Part shown: positions 36,401-44,262 of the stretch, piece by piece
How the letters are laid out: each line of letters starts with the position of its first letter
Position numbering within the stretch: the first letter of the stretch is position 1
From: Lobosporangium transversale
Taxonomy: Eukaryota > Mortierellomycota > Mortierellomycetes > Mortierellales > Mortierellaceae
Length of the DNA: 64,000 nucleotides
Direction of reading: 5' to 3'
NCBI RefSeq assembly: GCF_002105155.1
Contig: NW_019028985.1
Span: 913,853 to 977,852 of the forward strand
Made by a program: the position numbers and the translations under genes
The notes under the pieces: generated by a model
Databases searched by the model: none
What the model was told of the DNA's origin: nothing
What the model saw: the letters and a program-made list of their open reading frames with translations, nothing else

Positions 36401-37195
36401 CTGGAACAGAAGGAAGCGCAACAGCACCTGCGGAGCCAACAGTACCTGCGGAGCCAACAGTACCTGCGGAGCCAACAGTACCTACAGCAACAGTTTCTTC
36501 AAGAGCAGGACCAGCAGATTCAGCAGAAGCATCGACAACAGCATCAACAGCGTCAACAACAGTGGGGGCGACGACATGAACAACAGAGTCAAGAAGATTG
36601 TGAGAATTCCAGTGGAGGAACCTCGTCCAGCGACCAAAGTAGTGTTGGAAGAGGATACCATCATCAACCACCTCATAATCACCCACCTTTCCGACATCTT
36701 CATCAGAGCCAGGACCAACATCAACACCGTCTTTACCATGACAAGAGCCGCCCGCCTGCATATAGCCATAGTTGTAGTGATAGCAATAGCAATAGCAATA
36801 GCAATAGCAATAGCGGTAGCAATGGCAGTAGCAGTAGCAATGGCAGTAGCAACAGCAACAACTATGGCCACAGCCACAGCCACAGCCACAGCCACAGCCA
36901 CAGCCATGGCGATCATCACTATCGATCCCCTTCACCGCCAACAGCTACGATTACTGACGCCACCAATCCAAAGAACGATGTTGTCAACAATATCAGATCT
37001 CACACTGGCATTGCGTCACCTATGCTCCAGGATCCAATTCAGAGTGATAATTCGAAATGTCATCAGAACGAGACCGTCGGACGACTGATGGCACTTCAAT
37101 TCCTAGTCGAGCACCAACTCGTGTATTTACCTAGATTGGATCGATTCTTCTTGGGAAACCGAATGTATCAAATCCCAACACGAGCGAGTTTTTAA
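33404..37195 (+). CDS. Large Gln/Ser-rich LRR-like protein, unknown
   Basis: A single-exon frame of 1263 aa. The N-terminal 270 residues are disordered and basic. Leucine-rich-repeat-like segments follow in three blocks: LTHLTLLRYEFLMDEFLEIM plus LLHCLEILDLD; TVRSLTFRGTLVVPEIVAFF plus PNLETLNLEE; and LLDSCPRLTRLVLNEPLL. After these comes a region resembling the C-terminal part of fungal F-box/LRR proteins (LVRAVRQLKYFVTHTR, LIETLVEYHHPHLVSFQIFD). The C-terminal end, LQFLVEHQLVYLPRLDRFFL, also looks conserved. Between them lie expanded Q, S, SN and HS repeats. No F-box is visible. It may be an F-box-less relative of those proteins; the substrate or partner is unknown. Confidence 0.75.
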   Translation: MQGHSRKQSMPNAIFTQPSISDGMMNKSLGNRMKRLDINSQSSSVTLDGDDSVNAVDDGSRVTPSSRSKQPFRRQTRMDRPSWTKGAPPSIPSSFSKHGHSGYNGVNDFKGAKFGIGVSSRGKDLKSLDGGKGGGNGGKYRRRKRSGRREARSNVDGQNGNSREDEANDEKTKCMKLNSKKRPPTAHHAETNFIEELDGQDGQDGQYSYRYEYIYPQQLQSSYRYQGQYLDPHQLHQQQQKQQQSQQQQQQQQEGAGKPCNRMIKSSLLQEMQSNALQPSQLTHLTLLRYEFLMDEFLEIMHLLHCLEILDLDIVSLVSLSSSCHSQCSKHQRQPASQHSPFDCSCSDDDLGSDFINGCSQHQHRSNGSWRSSFNQNSDDYDSHMLVDNKEEMSEQFQWDDNESQQDTSSSDKGNEGGSSTVSDCCFDHQQSQHQFPTVRSLTFRGTLVVPEIVAFFPNLETLNLEEAIQYQQPPDLSSGQSFNENSTDSFSSNTKGSQYNSSNNKADYSSTDNDSDSLLSATAGISLSGASPSESVNGFNQSYPSAMLTELAQQLLDSCPRLTRLVLNEPLLIDDDHQSQGLSRFRQPQHLTLLVRAVRQLKYFVTHTRVVAKCPGLIETLVEYHHPHLVSFQIFDNIQEKPSNAAPPPFQVQRLNPHLRVFVLQLFLGYRFNLFMTNSNNRKKQSQQSYQQYQQQYLQQQQYQNEHQDPLSLQQRPQLQQQHQQLQAQMLTQLRKSCFCILETCSELQVFECKVPLPLQDLILSVPKWACRSTLTVLRLEIQELTVDGGLDPEEEEVMQMFVKSLFKRSSRSDSTSSESQSSQSSTNRASSTLSPPYLFSDPSTLGSVSTGNTDSASGPTGSSTSRSGTISSLGEAPPRASKPAIPQQDLGSSFSPSSPHHHPYCSQVSASTSTVSCPSTMEQLLPLPPSTLSHPNPDPSPRPRFLTPKSEQVELSSDSSSDSYSFSNFPMKTAPFPSPAAQSPKSIVPSSLLTAEELEQKEAQQHLRSQQYLRSQQYLRSQQYLQQQFLQEQDQQIQQKHRQQHQQRQQQWGRRHEQQSQEDCENSSGGTSSSDQSSVGRGYHHQPPHNHPPFRHLHQSQDQHQHRLYHDKSRPPAYSHSCSDSNSNSNSNSNSGSNGSSSSNGSSNSNNYGHSHSHSHSHSHSHGDHHYRSPSPPTATITDATNPKNDVVNNIRSHTGIASPMLQDPIQSDNSKCHQNETVGRLMALQFLVEHQLVYLPRLDRFFLGNRMYQIPTRASF
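36428..36481 (+). repeat. Three perfect 18-bp tandem repeats in coding sequence
   Basis: ctgcggagccaacagtac is repeated exactly three times (36428, 36446, 36464) and encodes LRSQQY each time. Perfect identity points to recent expansion. Confidence 0.9.
36775..36906 (+). repeat. Hexanucleotide expansions encoding (SN)n and (HS)n
   Basis: AGCAAT units at about 36780-36850 encode Ser-Asn/Gly repeats. CACAGC units at about 36867-36904 encode His-Ser repeats. Both sit in the C-terminal third of the gene at 33404. Confidence 0.9.
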
Positions 37196-37333
37196 AAAAT
37201 TACCACTGTTTTCCCTGCTATTCCTCTTCTTCTCCTTTTTTCTCTTTTCGTGTCGGTACATAAACGTGTAGAAAATCGACGTTTTTATAAAGACAACAAA
37301 ACAGTGGCAGCCATTATAACACGAATGCATATA

Positions 37334-37367
<34 letters not shown>

Positions 37368-37768
37368 AAGTTCCAACAAGTACCCAGCATATTTCAACAA
37401 AGCATGCAGTGGCAAGATGAAAGGTATGAAATTTTGTTTCTTTTGTTTAATCGAAGAGCTATGTAAATTGGGATAGTAACTAGGAAAAAAAAAAAAAAAA
37501 AAAAAAGATGGGCGAGACATCCTAAAGCTAACATACAAAGAAGTTGAATGAATACAAGGCTGATTTGAGTGAAGAAAAAGAATATGAAAAGCAAAAGTAG
37601 GAATACAAATGGGTGATATTGGTACAATGATGAAGAAAGTCGCAAGTGGAGATCAACAAGGTGTATAAAAGAATATAAAAAATAAATGAATGTGTGGAGG
37701 ACAAGTGAATTAAGCAAATGGATATAAGGTTATCAAAGATGAGTATGAATGATACAGTGCTCTCCTTC
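37196..37768. other. Convergent 3' intergenic region
   Basis: Spacer between the tail-to-tail genes at 33404 (+) and 37769 (-). It contains two A runs of more than 20 bases (37335-37364 and 37484-37506). No gene seen. Confidence 0.6.
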
Positions 37769-40318
37769 TCATCGAATTCTGGTCATAGACGAGATACTCT
37801 TCCCTTTGATCGTCATTCCCTGTGAACCTGGGGTGCTTGAACCACCAGGCGGACCCATTCGGTCATTGTCATCATCCTCGCCTAACCGACAGAATGATCC
37901 TGATCTCGTAAAGGATGCACTTCGCTTGCCCCTACCATCTTTTTTGCTGGCGACCTTCTTTTCAAACAACTTCCAAAACTTCAGGTTCTCATCGCTGGCT
38001 ACGGTAGCAACCGTTTGTCCATCTGGAGACAAGGCTGTGTGTAGGATTCTGGAATCATGGGCTGGGATATCGATGATCTTAGTCATAGATGGATATCCAT
38101 ATATAGACAGGTTATTATCAGGGTATCCATGAGACGACATGAACTCCTTATATTCGGTTGACCACACAATGGATGTCACCTGTGATCCTGTATTGAGTGT
38201 ATTGACGCGAGCACCCGTAGTTGAATTCCAGAAGTGAATTTGCTTATCATATGTTCCTCCTCCAGTTGCTAGTAAATTGTTCTGCCAAGGACACCATGCT
38301 AGGGCCTTTGGTGTATCACAACAAAAAAAAGTAAAAATAAAAAGATTCAATATTCGTAATTTTAAAGCAAGTGTTATAGAATAGGGGAATCTCTCTTTTA
38401 CCTTGACTGCGGCTGTGTGGTTAGACTTGGTGTATTTTGGTACAACGCTCCGAGCATCCCAGATATTCACCAAATTGTCATTCCCCCCACTGGCTAACTG
38501 GGATCCATCACTTCTCCAAGCTAATCCACAAACCTCGTTCGTATGGCATAGGAGTTCTGCGACTTTGTGGTTCTGAATCCTTACATCATGGTTCCAGATG
38601 GATCCATCTCTGCATCCTGAGCTCAGAATATGTTTATCCCAAGCTAAGACACCGACTCTGGCTACGTGTCCTGACATCGACCGGACCTTAGTTTTTGTCT
38701 CAATATCCCAGATCTGTGTGTCACCTTTAAATGTGCCTACAGCCAGAGACAGTCCGTCGTACGCCCATGAGACGGATGCAACCGCGTCAGTATTGCCTGT
38801 CAGTGTCAAAAGGGATTCCGCATGACCAGACTCTGCATCCCAGACGAAGACAGATTTGTCCAGTGCGATGGCAATCATATTGGAGCATGACCAGTCCAAT
38901 AGGTTGAGATAATAATCGTCCATGAGACCAGGTGCGTCCAAAACTCTATCGGGGCTTGTGAGGATGGTTCGCTTTTTGAGTTGTAAATTGAGGTTGGAAG
39001 AAGAACGAGAGAAGCTTGGATGGCGGCTGTAGATTTTGCGAACAGCGGACGAAGGGTCCCGACTGTTGCTATTATCAAGCGAGGGGGGTTCCGCCGAGAA
39101 GGCGAGCATCCGACTGTCGAGATTAATGCCACAGGCCTCAGCAATCTGTTGGTTGTAAGCAATTGAGGCCTCATCCGTAGCGTCTGCATTGGAGCCCGAA
39201 AAAGAGGGGTGACGGGCTAGATCTAATTTCGCTTGAGCATTACTCATGTTGGTCGCAGTCCTGTTGGGTATAAAGCGATCACCACTGATCGGATTATTTG
39301 CTTTACGACTACGTTTGGGCGACGCGTTACCACTACCCACCCAATCATTGGTGACCACCTCCAACTTTGTAGTCAATCCGCCAGAACTGATGGTCCTTGT
39401 TAAACTGGATGCTGCTTGAGCTGCCATGGATTTCATAACAGGGACAGTCGTTGTTGGTCCAGCGCTGGCGACACGTCCAAAGCTGCGTCGTGAGGCAGTA
39501 GTCATACCAATAGCAGGAGGAGGAGAGCAGGTTTTCTTATTTGATTTAAGTGGCACAATGGTGTCTTCCAAAGTCGATTGTCCGGGCGTTTTGAGTCCTT
39601 GTTGCGTAAATGATGATGATAGAAAAGGCGACGGCATAGGCGAGCGCAGCACGGATGATGAAGATGAGGAGGATGGTGTGCAAGAGATAATCCCCGCAAC
39701 TGTCAAAGACCGTTTACCCAATGTGGATTTGGGAGTTGAACAAGATAAAGGAAGAGGTGAGTTCAAGAATGAAGCCTTTCCAGTTTGATTGCCCTGAGCA
39801 GATGATAGGTCACTGTTCCGATGTGGGGTGGCAGTATTATTTGTGGCAGCAGCTATATCATTGCCGCCAGTATTGCTACCACTTTTGATTGCAGTTGTGG
39901 TTAAAGTTGTAGCTGAATCGGCTCTTAAAAGACCTGCGGTAGCTGATGCAGAGAATCGAGAGAGGGATGATGCACCAACGTTGAGGAAGCCGCGCCTATT
40001 GTTAGTACTGCTGCTGCTTTGATTCCCTCCTGGAGAGGATGTGGATGTGGATGACCAGCCTCCTGACAAAGCCTTGAGCTGTTTTGCATAGCGTGCAGCT
40101 TCCTTTGACAATTGAGAAGCTGCTGCTGTTGACGGTGTCTTTGCAGAGGCCGATGAGGGACCTGCTGCAGATTCGGACGCGTTAACCGTTATGGATGAGA
40201 CCATTTTCTTGATTGGAGATTTGGTCGTTGATATGTGACGCGTTGGTGATGACATCGGAGACTTTGTCATAATTGTGGATTGACCAGGTCCTCTCCTCTC
40301 TGGAGTAATGGGTGCCAT
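37769..40318 (-). CDS. CDC20: Cdc20/fizzy-family APC/C activator (WD40)
   Basis: Substrate adaptor of the anaphase-promoting complex. Two exons, 40318-38402 and 38305-37769, give 817 aa. The intron (96 nt) has no in-frame stop and reads through in the genome; it is set by the family sequence VK/ALAWCPWQ. Features are a long Ser/Thr-rich N-terminus with SP/TP sites, a C-box GDRFIPNR at about residue 347, the propeller start DAPGLMDDYYLNLLDWS, seven WD-type blades (for example GGNDNLVNIWDARS, GGGTYDKQIHFWN), and a C-terminal Ile-Arg (SMTRIR) as required for APC/C binding. The C-box context NRTATNMSNA favours Cdc20 over Cdh1, which usually has IPSR. It is longer than yeast Cdc20 because of the N-terminus. 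Divergent from TFB5. Confidence 0.9.
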   Translation of the reverse strand: MAPITPERRGPGQSTIMTKSPMSSPTRHISTTKSPIKKMVSSITVNASESAAGPSSASAKTPSTAAASQLSKEAARYAKQLKALSGGWSSTSTSSPGGNQSSSSTNNRRGFLNVGASSLSRFSASATAGLLRADSATTLTTTAIKSGSNTGGNDIAAATNNTATPHRNSDLSSAQGNQTGKASFLNSPLPLSCSTPKSTLGKRSLTVAGIISCTPSSSSSSSVLRSPMPSPFLSSSFTQQGLKTPGQSTLEDTIVPLKSNKKTCSPPPAIGMTTASRRSFGRVASAGPTTTVPVMKSMAAQAASSLTRTISSGGLTTKLEVVTNDWVGSGNASPKRSRKANNPISGDRFIPNRTATNMSNAQAKLDLARHPSFSGSNADATDEASIAYNQQIAEACGINLDSRMLAFSAEPPSLDNSNSRDPSSAVRKIYSRHPSFSRSSSNLNLQLKKRTILTSPDRVLDAPGLMDDYYLNLLDWSCSNMIAIALDKSVFVWDAESGHAESLLTLTGNTDAVASVSWAYDGLSLAVGTFKGDTQIWDIETKTKVRSMSGHVARVGVLAWDKHILSSGCRDGSIWNHDVRIQNHKVAELLCHTNEVCGLAWRSDGSQLASGGNDNLVNIWDARSVVPKYTKSNHTAAVKVKERFPYSITLALKLRILNLFIFTFFCCDTPKALAWCPWQNNLLATGGGTYDKQIHFWNSTTGARVNTLNTGSQVTSIVWSTEYKEFMSSHGYPDNNLSIYGYPSMTKIIDIPAHDSRILHTALSPDGQTVATVASDENLKFWKLFEKKVASKKDGRGKRSASFTRSGSFCRLGEDDDNDRMGPPGGSSTPGSQGMTIKGKSISSMTRIR

Positions 40319-40586
40319 GCGATATTTTGAAAATGAAGCACGGATTGTAAGAAAAAAAAAAAAAAAAAAAAAAAAAATAGGAAGAAGAATCAGGAACTAA
40401 ATGCTCAGAGTGTATAAAAAAAATTCTTGTTTTTGTAGAAAGTATATATAATTGCAAATATGGAAAATATGGAATGACTGTCTGTGCTTCTGTTATTGCA
40501 AGAAACTTTAACCATTTTTTTGTTCTCATTCGTTTCGAGCCTTTGAACTCCTTTTGTAATTAAGCAACACATCACAATATCTCGCC
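40319..40586. promoter_or_regulatory. Shared bidirectional promoter region (CDC20-like / TFB5)
   Basis: Only 268 bases separate the two start codons. The region contains an A run (40350-40377) and a TATATATAATTG stretch at about 40442-40453. Shared control is inferred from geometry only. Confidence 0.5.
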
Positions 40587-41073
40587 ATGGTCAAAGCCGT
40601 TAAAGGTAAAAAGGAATGATAATGTTTGTTTCTTTTTGAGATTTTATCTGTTTTTGTTACCAGTTTAGCTTTTTTTTTTTTTTTTTTTTTTTAAAAAAAA
40701 CCATTCCTTGCATGTACATTGTCTTGATGCTGATGCCCTACTTTGCTTATCCCTCATTTATTAGGTGTTGTTGTTGAATGGTAAAATACATATAAAAAAA
40801 AAAAAAAACCAAAGATGGTCCTGTAAAGGACTTCATTCTATTGCTGGGCACAAATGATTGTAATACTCACTTTTTTTTTTTTTTTTTTTTTTTTTTTATA
40901 GCGATACCTCTGTCAAGCAGATCATTTTGGGACTGAATGAAAAAGGCAAATTCATTATCGAAGATCTGGATGACACCCACGTTTTTGTCGATGCATCATG
41001 CATCGAGCAACTCCGGTTCGATATTGATGAAATTTTGAACGAAAATACGTATAATGTTGAGGAATCCAAGTAG
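40587..41073 (+). CDS. TFB5: TFIIH subunit Tfb5 (GTF2H5/TTDA)
   Basis: A 68-aa protein of the TFIIH core that stabilises the p52/Tfb2 subunit and is needed for nucleotide excision repair (family knowledge). Three exons: 40587-40605 (19 nt), 40765-40780 (16 nt) and 40902-41073, all GT-AG and in phase. The product starts MVKAVKGVVVECDTSVKQ and contains FIIEDLDDTHVFV, matching the human and yeast proteins across the whole length; family length is about 70 aa. Both introns contain long T and A runs (40671-40700, 40795-40808, 40871-40897). The two tiny first exons mean simple ORF calling misses the N-terminus. Confidence 0.93.
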
Positions 41074-41912
41074 AAGGAAGAATTAAATAGAAAAATAGGA
41101 AAGATATATATATATATATAATCTCATATACACTTTCGATTCTTGATCTTTTGAGGCAGGTGCATGAAAGAAAAAAGCTGCATCTATGTCGCTTCACACG
41201 CCATAAACTCATTTTTCTGAGAATGGCAGGCTTCTGGAAATCCATGCCATTGTTAGCCATATATATATATCCATGCTTCCGACTAGCAGAGAGAAAAAAG
41301 TATAGTGGGTGCTATATCTGAGATGTTGCATAGACAAACCCGATTAAAAGCAGAGAGTTTCTTTTATGTAAGTTTGTTCCTAATGGGGCCTTTGAGTGTA
41401 AGGATCATCATACACGGTGAATTGAACAGTAGGAATAAATGCATGAAGGAAAAATGAGAAGATATTCTGATACATTGGCGACTATTAGGACTCCATATGG
41501 TACTGTATAAACACCTAAACTCTGCCACATGTCATTGACTTCTCTAATACTCTAGAACTTTTGCAAGGGATGTGTTAATATTCCAGAAACATGTAACATT
41601 TGATAGCTGCGTCACAACTTTTGGATTGTGGAAGCGCTGAAGCATGAGGAAAACGGGAACCATTTGTGTTTTTACTAGCACCATTATAATGGATAAAACG
41701 GACATGGTATATTTTTGGTGGCGACCAATGATATGCCACTTCTATTAACCTTGATGCGTCCACAGTGATCCTGCATGCTTGAAGCGTACACCCTATACTA
41801 CTATCTTTTTCCCTCTAGTTCCTTCGCACACCCAATCTCAGTCTTTTTTTTTATATGAAAGTAACAGCAGAGACCATAACTCCGAATACAAACTACAAAC
41901 ACTAATACATCT
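41074..41912. other. Intergenic, AT-rich
   Basis: Contains (TA)n at 41105-41120 and short ORFs without motif support. No gene recognised. Confidence 0.5.
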
Positions 41913-42272
41913 TTAACCGCGACTCATTTGGTGTGCATGGCAGTGTTCGGTGTTAACAGAATATACATTTATAATATTTATTATAAATGCAAGGGAAGAC
42001 GAGATTATGGCTATGCCGCACCAGAGCCTGAGACTAATCTTGACGGGATCAAAAAAGGGTTCTCCAGCTCTGACGTCTTCATTATCACCAATGACCCTGA
42101 AGCTCAAGAAACGACATGGACTATGGAAACAACAATAGCCATAACTAATAGAATAGGGCTCGGTGTCCTTTAAGTAAGCCAATACTAGTGCGACTGCAAA
42201 TATGACTGTGGACACAGGCATAGAATGGAAACTGGGCCAGCCAGATTCATCCATGAACCCCAGGACGGTCAA
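41913..42272 (-). CDS. Possible small membrane protein, unknown
   Basis: 119-aa open frame. There are two hydrophobic stretches, STVIFAVALVLAYL near residue 22 and WCGIAIISSSLAFIINIINV near residue 84. The middle (residues about 35-57) reads like intron sequence: a donor-like ..AAGGACACC and an acceptor-like CTATTAG lie there, but no GT donor is obvious. No family is recognised and there is no splice support, so this is a weak call. Confidence 0.3.
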   Translation of the reverse strand: MTVLGFMDESGWPSFHSMPVSTVIFAVALVLAYLKDTEPYSISYGYCCFHSPCRFLSFRVIGDNEDVRAGEPFFDPVKISLRLWCGIAIISSSLAFIINIINVYSVNTEHCHAHQMSRG

Positions 42273-42536
42273 CTATAGCAGAAATTAGTGGTCGAGAAAA
42301 GCAAGATTGTTATTTCTGCATTTTACATCTAGATCACAAACGTCTACCTCAACAGCTCAATTCCCACACTTTTGTATCTTCCCTTACGAACGATTATTAT
42401 TATTATTATGTATTTTTTTTATTTCCATTTATAAAATTATCAAGAAAAAAAGGACCTAGTTCAATGATGATAATGTTCCTGTAATTGTGTTTAGCAAAAG
42501 GCGAACATCTTTGATAACTTTAAAACGTGATCTGCT

Positions 42537-42977
42537 CTACAAGACAGCGTCTTCAAGACTCATGACCGCTTCCGATCCAAGGCCACCCAGAAGACCATCG
42601 GCTTCAATAGGGTCATAAGAGTACCCATCGTATTCAGCGCCGTAAGGATAGTTAGGATCATATTGATAATCAGCGCCATATGGGTAATCAGTATCATAAT
42701 CCATGTTGGGGTAAGGGTAGTCGTAGGCGTCCGAGTAATCATTCACGTCTGGAGGAAGGACATTCACAATGGGCTGGACATTGCTGATGGGCAAGAAGTC
42801 TGTGACAGGAGTGACTTTGATTGGAGGCACAGGAACGTCGGTCTCCCCCAGATCGTAGGAACCAAAGCCGGAATAATCTGCTGGAGAAGTAGGAGCAGCA
42901 GGGGCGATCAATGGGTTGGCAAAAATTAAGGAGGCAAGAGCCAAAGAAACAATCAATGACTTGAGGAGAGGAGCCAT
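42537..42977 (-). CDS. Small secreted Tyr/Asp-rich protein
   Basis: 146 aa. The signal peptide is clear: MAPLLKSLIVSLALASLIFA, with cleavage likely before NPLIAP. The mature part is acidic and holds KVTPVTDFLPISNVQPIVNV, a motif that I recall from cell-wall or secreted proteins of early-diverging fungi, though not by exact name. A Tyr-rich imperfect repeat follows (YPYGADYQYDPN then YPYGAEYDGYSYDP). There are no cysteines. A cell-wall or extracellular role is inferred; no enzyme motif is present. It is a single exon with an intact frame. Confidence 0.75.
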   Translation of the reverse strand: MAPLLKSLIVSLALASLIFANPLIAPAAPTSPADYSGFGSYDLGETDVPVPPIKVTPVTDFLPISNVQPIVNVLPPDVNDYSDAYDYPYPNMDYDTDYPYGADYQYDPNYPYGAEYDGYSYDPIEADGLLGGLGSEAVMSLEDAVL

Positions 42978-43348
42978 GGTTATGTATTTGTTAATACTAA
43001 TGCTTATGTTGTTTGCTTTGCTGCTGTTGCAATCAGAAAGGGTGGAAGAGAAAAGGAAGCTTGAGGATACAGGACTTTGGTAGGGAGGGGATCTTCTCTC
43101 CCTTTTATTGCTGACAGACCAAACATTTACGCATTGTTCATTTCATTTCTGGATATGCGAGTGTATAAAAGAAGGATCATGTATAAGGCTGATTAATATC
43201 ATTTATATGAATGATATTGACATTTCTACGATCAAATTGAGTGATAAAATGGAATACGTATAGTGCACACATCAAAGTGTTTTGTTACATGGTCAAACGA
43301 ACAGGACTACAATATTGCCATAACTAATGTCGCTTTACTTCTGGGTTC

Positions 43349-44262
43349 GACCGATACCGTCATTTTGGGTTCCGATATGATCATTTTATGCTAGTCAGGC
43401 TACTTTGACAATTATGAGAATATCCTTAGATAATGCTTCAGCTCTCCTATGGTCAGTTCCCGTTTGAGTCTGATGCACATGTGCTCAGTAGGATTCATGT
43501 CAGGAGACTGTGTTGGCCAGTATGGAGGTCTTCTAGACTCTTCTATCAGACTCGCTCATCGCAAATAAAAACCTTGGTTGATCTGTCCTCTGCAACACCC
43601 CAATCCTGAACAGACTGTATGAGATCCCTACTCAGGATGGTTCCCTCAATCCTACAGATTCGACTGGGTCCGTCCCACGAGATGCAGCTCCATACCATGA
43701 TCCCTCCGCCACCAATCTTCACTATTCCTTGAATAATTCGACCGTTGATAGCTTCTTCTTGGTCATCCCAGGTTCAGAACATCTTATCTGAGCAAATATG
43801 GTTGGTTTGGACTCATCTGATCAAACAACAGCCTTTCAGTCTTCCGTAATCCATTCTTTTGTGTTGCTTCTTGAGAAAAGGCCTCTTGACAATCTTTTTT
43901 AGTCTTCATGCCCAACCCTCTTTAGGCATCTTCTGATGGTGGAGCTTGGTACAGGGTTTGGGGATCGCCTCATTTGGTTCCTTTTAAGTATTGACAGAAG
44001 GCTGCTCTTAAGTCCGAGCTTATAGTTTTCCTTGGACGACTCATTGTTTTTCCTGATCATGGGTCGAACAATTGGCCTCATACTTTAGTGAATGGACGTT
44101 TAGAAAAACAAGTGACGACAGCGATCGAAAAAAGTATCGACTGGACCAATTGGTAAAGAAGCTAGCGATATAGACAAAATTCTAGCTATTCCTAGGGGGT
44201 ACCCTTATATAATTGTCAAAGAAGCATATCGGAACCAAAAGTGAAAAGTGAAGATGGCGATC
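43349..44262 (-). mobile_element. Decayed Tc1/mariner-type DNA transposon
   Basis: About 910 bp. Terminal inverted repeats are visible: ggttccgatatg at 43368-43379 pairs with catatcggaacc at 44225-44236, and ctttgacaattat at 43403-43415 pairs with ataattgtcaaag at 44209-44221. Weaker similarity extends outward to about 43349 and 44262. The interior is a broken transposase on the minus strand. The exact element ends are uncertain. Confidence 0.75.
43440..44084 (-). pseudogene. Tc1-like transposase relic
   Basis: The N-terminal helix-turn-helix part is at 44081-43899 (NNESSKENYKLGLKSSL ... SSTIRRCLKR). Catalytic-domain fragments follow: SWDGPSRICRIEGTILSR near 43690-43650, and WPTQSPDMNPTEH near 43519-43481, the conserved block carrying the last catalytic acidic residue. 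The middle Asp block is unrecognisable, and several stops and frame changes break the gene. It cannot encode an active enzyme. Confidence 0.8.

Noticed and set aside
36387-36941. Cys/Tyr/Gly-rich 184-aa minus ORF
   Set aside because: Produced by the hexanucleotide repeats of the plus-strand gene read backwards.
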